Below are positions 61,784 to 64,000 of a DNA stretch of 64,000 nucleotides, piece after piece. Each line of letters opens with the position of its first letter. Position 1 is the stretch's first letter. The stretch covers positions 62,001 to 126,000 of the forward strand of contig JACTMI010000010.1 of NCBI GenBank assembly GCA_014584695.1. The letters run 5' to 3'. This DNA is from Acidobacteriota bacterium. Its GTDB lineage: Bacteria; Acidobacteriota; Thermoanaerobaculia; Multivoradales; JAGPDF01. The notes beneath the pieces are model-generated. The model worked only from the letters and a program-made list of their open reading frames with translations, was not told the DNA's origin and did no database searches. The translations under genes were made by a program, and so were the position numbers.

Positions 61784-63909
61784 TCCGGGCCCGGACCGCC
61801 CTCTGCGGCAGCCTCGGCCTCGCCGCCCTGCTCACGCTCGGCTGTGCCCGCGACCGGCGTCCGCCCGTGGTCTTCGTCTCCATCGACACCGTGCGCGCCG
61901 ATCGGCTTCCGGATTGGGGCTACGCGCCCGGTCGCACGCCGCACCTGACCGCGCTCGCCGAAGCCGGCCTGCGCTACGCGAACGCCTACGCCCAGGTCCC
62001 GCTGACGCTCCCCTCCCACGTCTCGCTGATGACCGGGCTGCTGCCACCCGACGCCGGCGTGCGCTCGAACCTCGGCTACCGCTTCGTCGCCGGCGGTCGG
62101 CCGACGCTCGCCGCCGCGCTCGCGGCGCGTGGCTACGCCACCGCCGCCTTCGTCTCCTCCTACGTCCTGCGGCACGAAACCGGATTCGCGGCCGGCTTCG
62201 AGCACTTCGACGACGCGATGGAGGTCTTCGAGGCGGCGCCGCTCTCCTCGGTCCAGCGCGCTGGCGCCGACACCGTGGCCGCCGCCACGGCGTGGCTGGC
62301 GGCTCAGCCGCGGAGTCGCCCCTACTTCCTGTTCGTGCACCTGTACGAGCCGCACTGGCCCTACACCCCGCCCCACGGTTTCCGGGACTTCGCGGATCCT
62401 TACGACGGCGAGATCGCCGCCGCCGACGCCGCGATGGGTAGGCTGCTGACGGCGCTGCGGGAGCGGGGCGACTTCGATTCCGCGCTGGTCGCGGTCTTCT
62501 CCGATCACGGCGAGGGGCTCGGTGACCACGGTGAAAAGGAGCACGGCGTCCTGCTCTACCGCGAGACGATTCACGTGCCGCTGGTGCTGAAGCTCCCGGG
62601 CGGGGCGCGGGCCGGCGAGACGGTCGAGGCGCCGGCCGCGCTGCTCGACCTCTACCCCACCGTCGCCGAGCTCACCGGCGTCGCCGTTCCGCCGGGCGCG
62701 GCCGGCCGGTCGCTGCTCACGCTCCCCGCCGGGGGCTCCGGGCGGGCGATCTACGCCGAGACGCTCTATCCGCGCATCCACTTCGGATGGAGCGAGCTGC
62801 GTTCGATGGTCGACGACCGGCACCACGCCATCGTCGGACCGGATCCCGAGCTCTACGACGTGGTCGCCGACCGGCGCGAGACCCGCAACCTCCGGGCCGA
62901 ACGGCGGCGCGAGTATGCCGCGCTCGCCGCCGCGCTCGACGCCATTCCGCTCGCTTTCGAGCCACCGGCGCCCGCGACAGCAGAGGAGATGGCACGCCTC
63001 CAGGCGCTGGGCTACGTCGGCGGTGTCGCTCCCGAACCGCAGGGACCGCTCGCCGATCCGAAGACCCGGATCGGCGTCCTCGATCAGATGCAGCGCGCCT
63101 TTCAGCTCACCCACGAGGGCGAGCTCGAGGCGGCGCTCGCGCTCACCGTCCAGTTGCTCGGCGACCAGCCCGACCTCGTCGATCTGCGCAACCAGCTCGC
63201 CGCGATCCTGCGCCGGCTCGGCCGCTTCGAGGAGTCGCTCGCGGTCTACGAGGAGACCGAACGCCGGCTGCCGCAGCTCGCCGAGTCGCTGGCGATGGAG
63301 AAAGCCAAGCTGTTCCTCGACCTCGGGCGCATCGACGACGCCGAACGGACGGCGCGCGCCATCCTCGGCACCAACGAGCTCGGCGCGCGCTTCGTCCTCT
63401 CGGCCGTCGCCGGCCGCCGCGGGGATTGGGCGACAGCGGCCGCGGAGGCCCGCCGCGGGATCGGCGATCCACGCCACCCGCGCGTGCCGGCGATGCTGCT
63501 GCTGGCGCAAGCGCTCGCGGCCGAGGAGCGGCTCGCCGAGGCGCTGATCGAGATCGATCGCGCGGCCGAGCGGCTGTCGCGCCCCGGCGTGGCGCCGGTC
63601 GTCAACGTCTTCGCCACCCGCGGCGACCTCCTGGCGCGCCTCGGACGGGATGCCGAGGCCGAGGTCTCCTTCCGTCGGGAAGTCGAGCTCTTCCCCGCCA
63701 ACCCCGACCCCTACGTCCGCTTGGCGGTCCTGTTCGCCGCGCAGCACCGTTTCGACGAGATCGAACCGATGCTCGACGCGCTGGCGGCCAACGTCGGCGG
63801 CGCTCGCGGCCTGGAAGCCGCGGCCGCGACCATGGAGCGCCTCGGCAACGCCGACGGCGCCGCGGCCTACCGTCGCCGTGCCGGACGGGCGGCGCAGCGA
63901 CTTCCATAG
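61780..63909 (+). CDS. Lipoprotein sulfatase-like hydrolase with TPR domain (copy 2)
   Basis: This 709-residue paralog of the preceding protein has a lipobox (LLTLGC), the motifs FVSIDTVRADRLPDWGYAPG, PLTLPSHVSLMTG and VFSDHGEGLGDHGEKEHG, and TPR-like helices over about 430-700. As in copy 1, threonine replaces the sulfatase cysteine. The ATG at 61780 overlaps the upstream stop, so the two are translated together and may form a pair with related substrates. A further gene begins ten bases after its stop. Confidence 0.82.
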   Translation: MIRARTALCGSLGLAALLTLGCARDRRPPVVFVSIDTVRADRLPDWGYAPGRTPHLTALAEAGLRYANAYAQVPLTLPSHVSLMTGLLPPDAGVRSNLGYRFVAGGRPTLAAALAARGYATAAFVSSYVLRHETGFAAGFEHFDDAMEVFEAAPLSSVQRAGADTVAAATAWLAAQPRSRPYFLFVHLYEPHWPYTPPHGFRDFADPYDGEIAAADAAMGRLLTALRERGDFDSALVAVFSDHGEGLGDHGEKEHGVLLYRETIHVPLVLKLPGGARAGETVEAPAALLDLYPTVAELTGVAVPPGAAGRSLLTLPAGGSGRAIYAETLYPRIHFGWSELRSMVDDRHHAIVGPDPELYDVVADRRETRNLRAERRREYAALAAALDAIPLAFEPPAPATAEEMARLQALGYVGGVAPEPQGPLADPKTRIGVLDQMQRAFQLTHEGELEAALALTVQLLGDQPDLVDLRNQLAAILRRLGRFEESLAVYEETERRLPQLAESLAMEKAKLFLDLGRIDDAERTARAILGTNELGARFVLSAVAGRRGDWATAAAEARRGIGDPRHPRVPAMLLLAQALAAEERLAEALIEIDRAAERLSRPGVAPVVNVFATRGDLLARLGRDAEAEVSFRREVELFPANPDPYVRLAVLFAAQHRFDEIEPMLDALAANVGGARGLEAAAATMERLGNADGAAAYRRRAGRAAQRLP

Positions 63910-63918
63910 AATGCCGCG

Positions 63919-64000
63919 GTGACGACTCCACTGCGCTCTACCGCCGTCATCCGGCGCCGCGCCGCGGGCGGCGCGGCGCTCGCCGCCGGGCTGCTGCTCG
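63919..64000 (+). CDS. Partial protein with apparent signal peptide (right edge)
   Basis: GTG at 63919 opens a frame that continues to the window end, giving 27 residues with a basic start (VTTPLRSTAVIRRRA) and a hydrophobic stretch (GGAALAAGLLL) like a signal peptide. It starts ten bases after copy 2, so it may be a third member of the operon. No family can be assigned. Confidence 0.45.
   Translation, partial: MTTPLRSTAVIRRRAAGGAALAAGLLL

Overview
The window is chromosomal DNA of a very GC-rich, Gram-negative bacterium. The outer-membrane biology points to Acidobacteriota, most likely a Thermoanaerobaculia-type lineage. The evidence is three paralogous TonB-dependent receptors with an N-terminal carboxypeptidase-like domain and the shared phrase GEAPSALETTTVG, lipoprotein sulfatase-TPR genes, a DUF5916 outer-membrane protein, and a secreted beta-helix protein ending in a DDFESGDTSAW motif. 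This assignment is inferred from protein style; no rRNA gene is present. I see no tRNA, rRNA, CRISPR array, insertion sequence or phage gene. The window reads as ordinary chromosome with dense, often translationally coupled operons.

Layout. 0-1.6 kb: three overlapping minus-strand genes with a GNAT acyltransferase (FeeM-like) and a PlsC-type acyltransferase. 1.8-4.3 kb: a PHP-glycosyltransferase fusion. 4.3-9.4 kb: exported isoaspartyl peptidase, SnoaL-like protein, DUF1203 protein, selD (itself a selenoprotein gene with an in-frame UGA and a SECIS-like hairpin) and a secreted beta-helix protein. 9.7-14.4 kb: a two-domain PPK2 kinase diverging from modABC plus a ModE-like regulator, with a dyad operator over the mod promoter. 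14.4-20.4 kb: secreted unknowns, a DUF5916 protein and hflKC. 20.4-30.7 kb: a signalling block holding a diguanylate cyclase and a SpoIIE phosphatase (divergent), an exported PCMT, a TldD/PmbA-like protein and an Rsb-type partner-switching operon. That operon comprises a 51-aa microprotein, an anti-sigma kinase, a STAS antagonist and a frameshifted phosphatase. It has an excellent sigma-54 promoter and lies next to an enhancer-binding protein whose GAFTGA loop is degenerate. 30.7-38.2 kb: uvrA, an LTA-synthase-like transferase, a PAP2 phosphatase and an Omp85-family protein. 38.4-42.5 kb: a TonB receptor with an STN domain facing a FecR/ECF-sigma pair. 42.6-47.8 kb: smpB, DUF4390, an NtrY-like kinase and selB. 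48-59.8 kb: three TonB receptors around a glnK-amtB operon. 59.8-64 kb: two coupled lipoprotein sulfatase-TPR genes and the start of a third gene.

Connections. selD and selB are about 38 kb apart and together imply active selenocysteine decoding. The molybdate transporter fits with that if the selenoproteins include a Mo/W formate dehydrogenase, which is not in the window. Two exported enzymes for isoaspartyl damage (isoaspartyl peptidase and PCMT) suggest envelope protein repair. The strongest candidate for a little-described system is the sigma-54-driven partner-switching operon at 26.3-30.7 kb with its small leading membrane protein.
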